DNA of 5,691 nucleotides. It comes from Betaproteobacteria bacterium (GTDB taxonomy: Bacteria > Pseudomonadota > Gammaproteobacteria > Burkholderiales > CAIKXV01). The position numbers and the translations under genes are program-made. The stretch is from assembly GCA_947456915.1 (NCBI GenBank), contig CANGUQ010000275.1, positions 1-5,691 on the forward strand. The letters are read 5' to 3'. Below are positions 5,622-5,691 of this stretch, in pieces; positions within the stretch are counted from its first letter, which is position 1; the number at the start of each line of letters is the position of its first letter. The notes under the pieces are model-generated. The model saw nothing but the letters and a program-made list of their open reading frames with translations. It was not told the DNA's origin and ran no database searches.

Positions 5622-5650
5622 AATATACGCTCCCGCAGGCCCTCGAACAA
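5622..5650 (-). promoter_or_regulatory. sigma70-like promoter candidate for the thiolase gene
   Basis: On the minus strand TATATT (-10, 5622-5627, 5 of 6 consensus bases) follows TTGTTC (-35, 5645-5650, keeps the important TTG) after exactly 17 nt. The AT-rich core stands out sharply in this GC-rich region. The predicted start near 5615 gives a leader of about 115 nt containing a CG-alternating 6-bp stem with a 3-nt loop (5578-5592). Confidence 0.5.
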
Positions 5651-5691
5651 CGTCGCGGGTCGCCCGTGCCTCCGGCGCCGGCGGCACCGGC

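Noticed and set aside
5499..5691. A minus-strand frame open from the right edge to a TGA that overlaps the thiolase ATG (ATGA type)
   Set aside because: It could look like the end of an upstream coupled gene. However, it crosses the best promoter and ribosome binding site, its product is Arg/Pro-rich, and I recognise no family, so chance in GC-rich DNA is likelier.
5672..5691. CCGGCGCCGG palindrome and nearby CCGGC repeats at the right edge
   Set aside because: Short GC palindromes are expected at this base composition, and the window ends too soon to judge.

Overview
The window is a high-GC (by eye roughly two-thirds G+C) bacterial chromosome segment. All six genes I can support lie on the minus strand, so transcription runs from right to left. 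A periplasmic tripartite-tricarboxylate-type binding protein (Bug family), an N-terminally extended LiuC-like hydratase, a DsbA-fold isomerase and a DUF1289 protein occur together. Combined with the codon and base composition, this points to a betaproteobacterium, most likely Burkholderiales (Alcaligenaceae or Comamonadaceae style). That assignment is inference; no rRNA or taxonomic marker is present.

Layout in transcription order. The right edge (5499-5691) is a leader region with a good sigma70-type promoter candidate. It drives a 393-aa acetyl-CoA acetyltransferase (thiolase, 4317-5498), followed 28 bp later by a 205-aa 2-hydroxychromene-2-carboxylate isomerase-like protein (3671-4288). 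A gene-free stretch of 312 bp (3359-3670) then holds a second promoter candidate, a hairpin and a repeated CGACATC motif. It precedes a 324-aa Bug-family periplasmic solute-binding protein (2384-3358). A 115-bp gap with a strong GC-rich hairpin leads to a methylglutaconyl-CoA hydratase-like crotonase (LiuC type, 1306-2268). Seventeen bases later comes hydroxymethylglutaryl-CoA lyase (LiuE/MvaB type, 287-1288). The last gene is a 75-aa DUF1289 four-cysteine protein (67-294), whose GTG start overlaps the lyase stop. The first 66 bases hold no gene I can support.

How the genes fit. The crotonase hydrates 3-methylglutaconyl-CoA to HMG-CoA, the lyase splits HMG-CoA to acetoacetate and acetyl-CoA, and the thiolase can cleave acetoacetyl-CoA to two acetyl-CoA. 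Together they are the lower part of leucine/isovalerate catabolism. The acyl-CoA dehydrogenase, the biotin carboxylase subunits and the CoA transferase that connect these steps are not in the window. The Bug protein suggests that uptake of an organic acid may be linked to this pathway, but its ligand cannot be read from sequence.

I see no mobile element, CRISPR array, tRNA, rRNA or obviously new defence system. The points most worth a second look are the histone-H1-like basic extension on the hydratase, the overlapping GTG start of the DUF1289 gene, the regulatory region upstream of the Bug gene, and the possible divergent promoter at the right edge.
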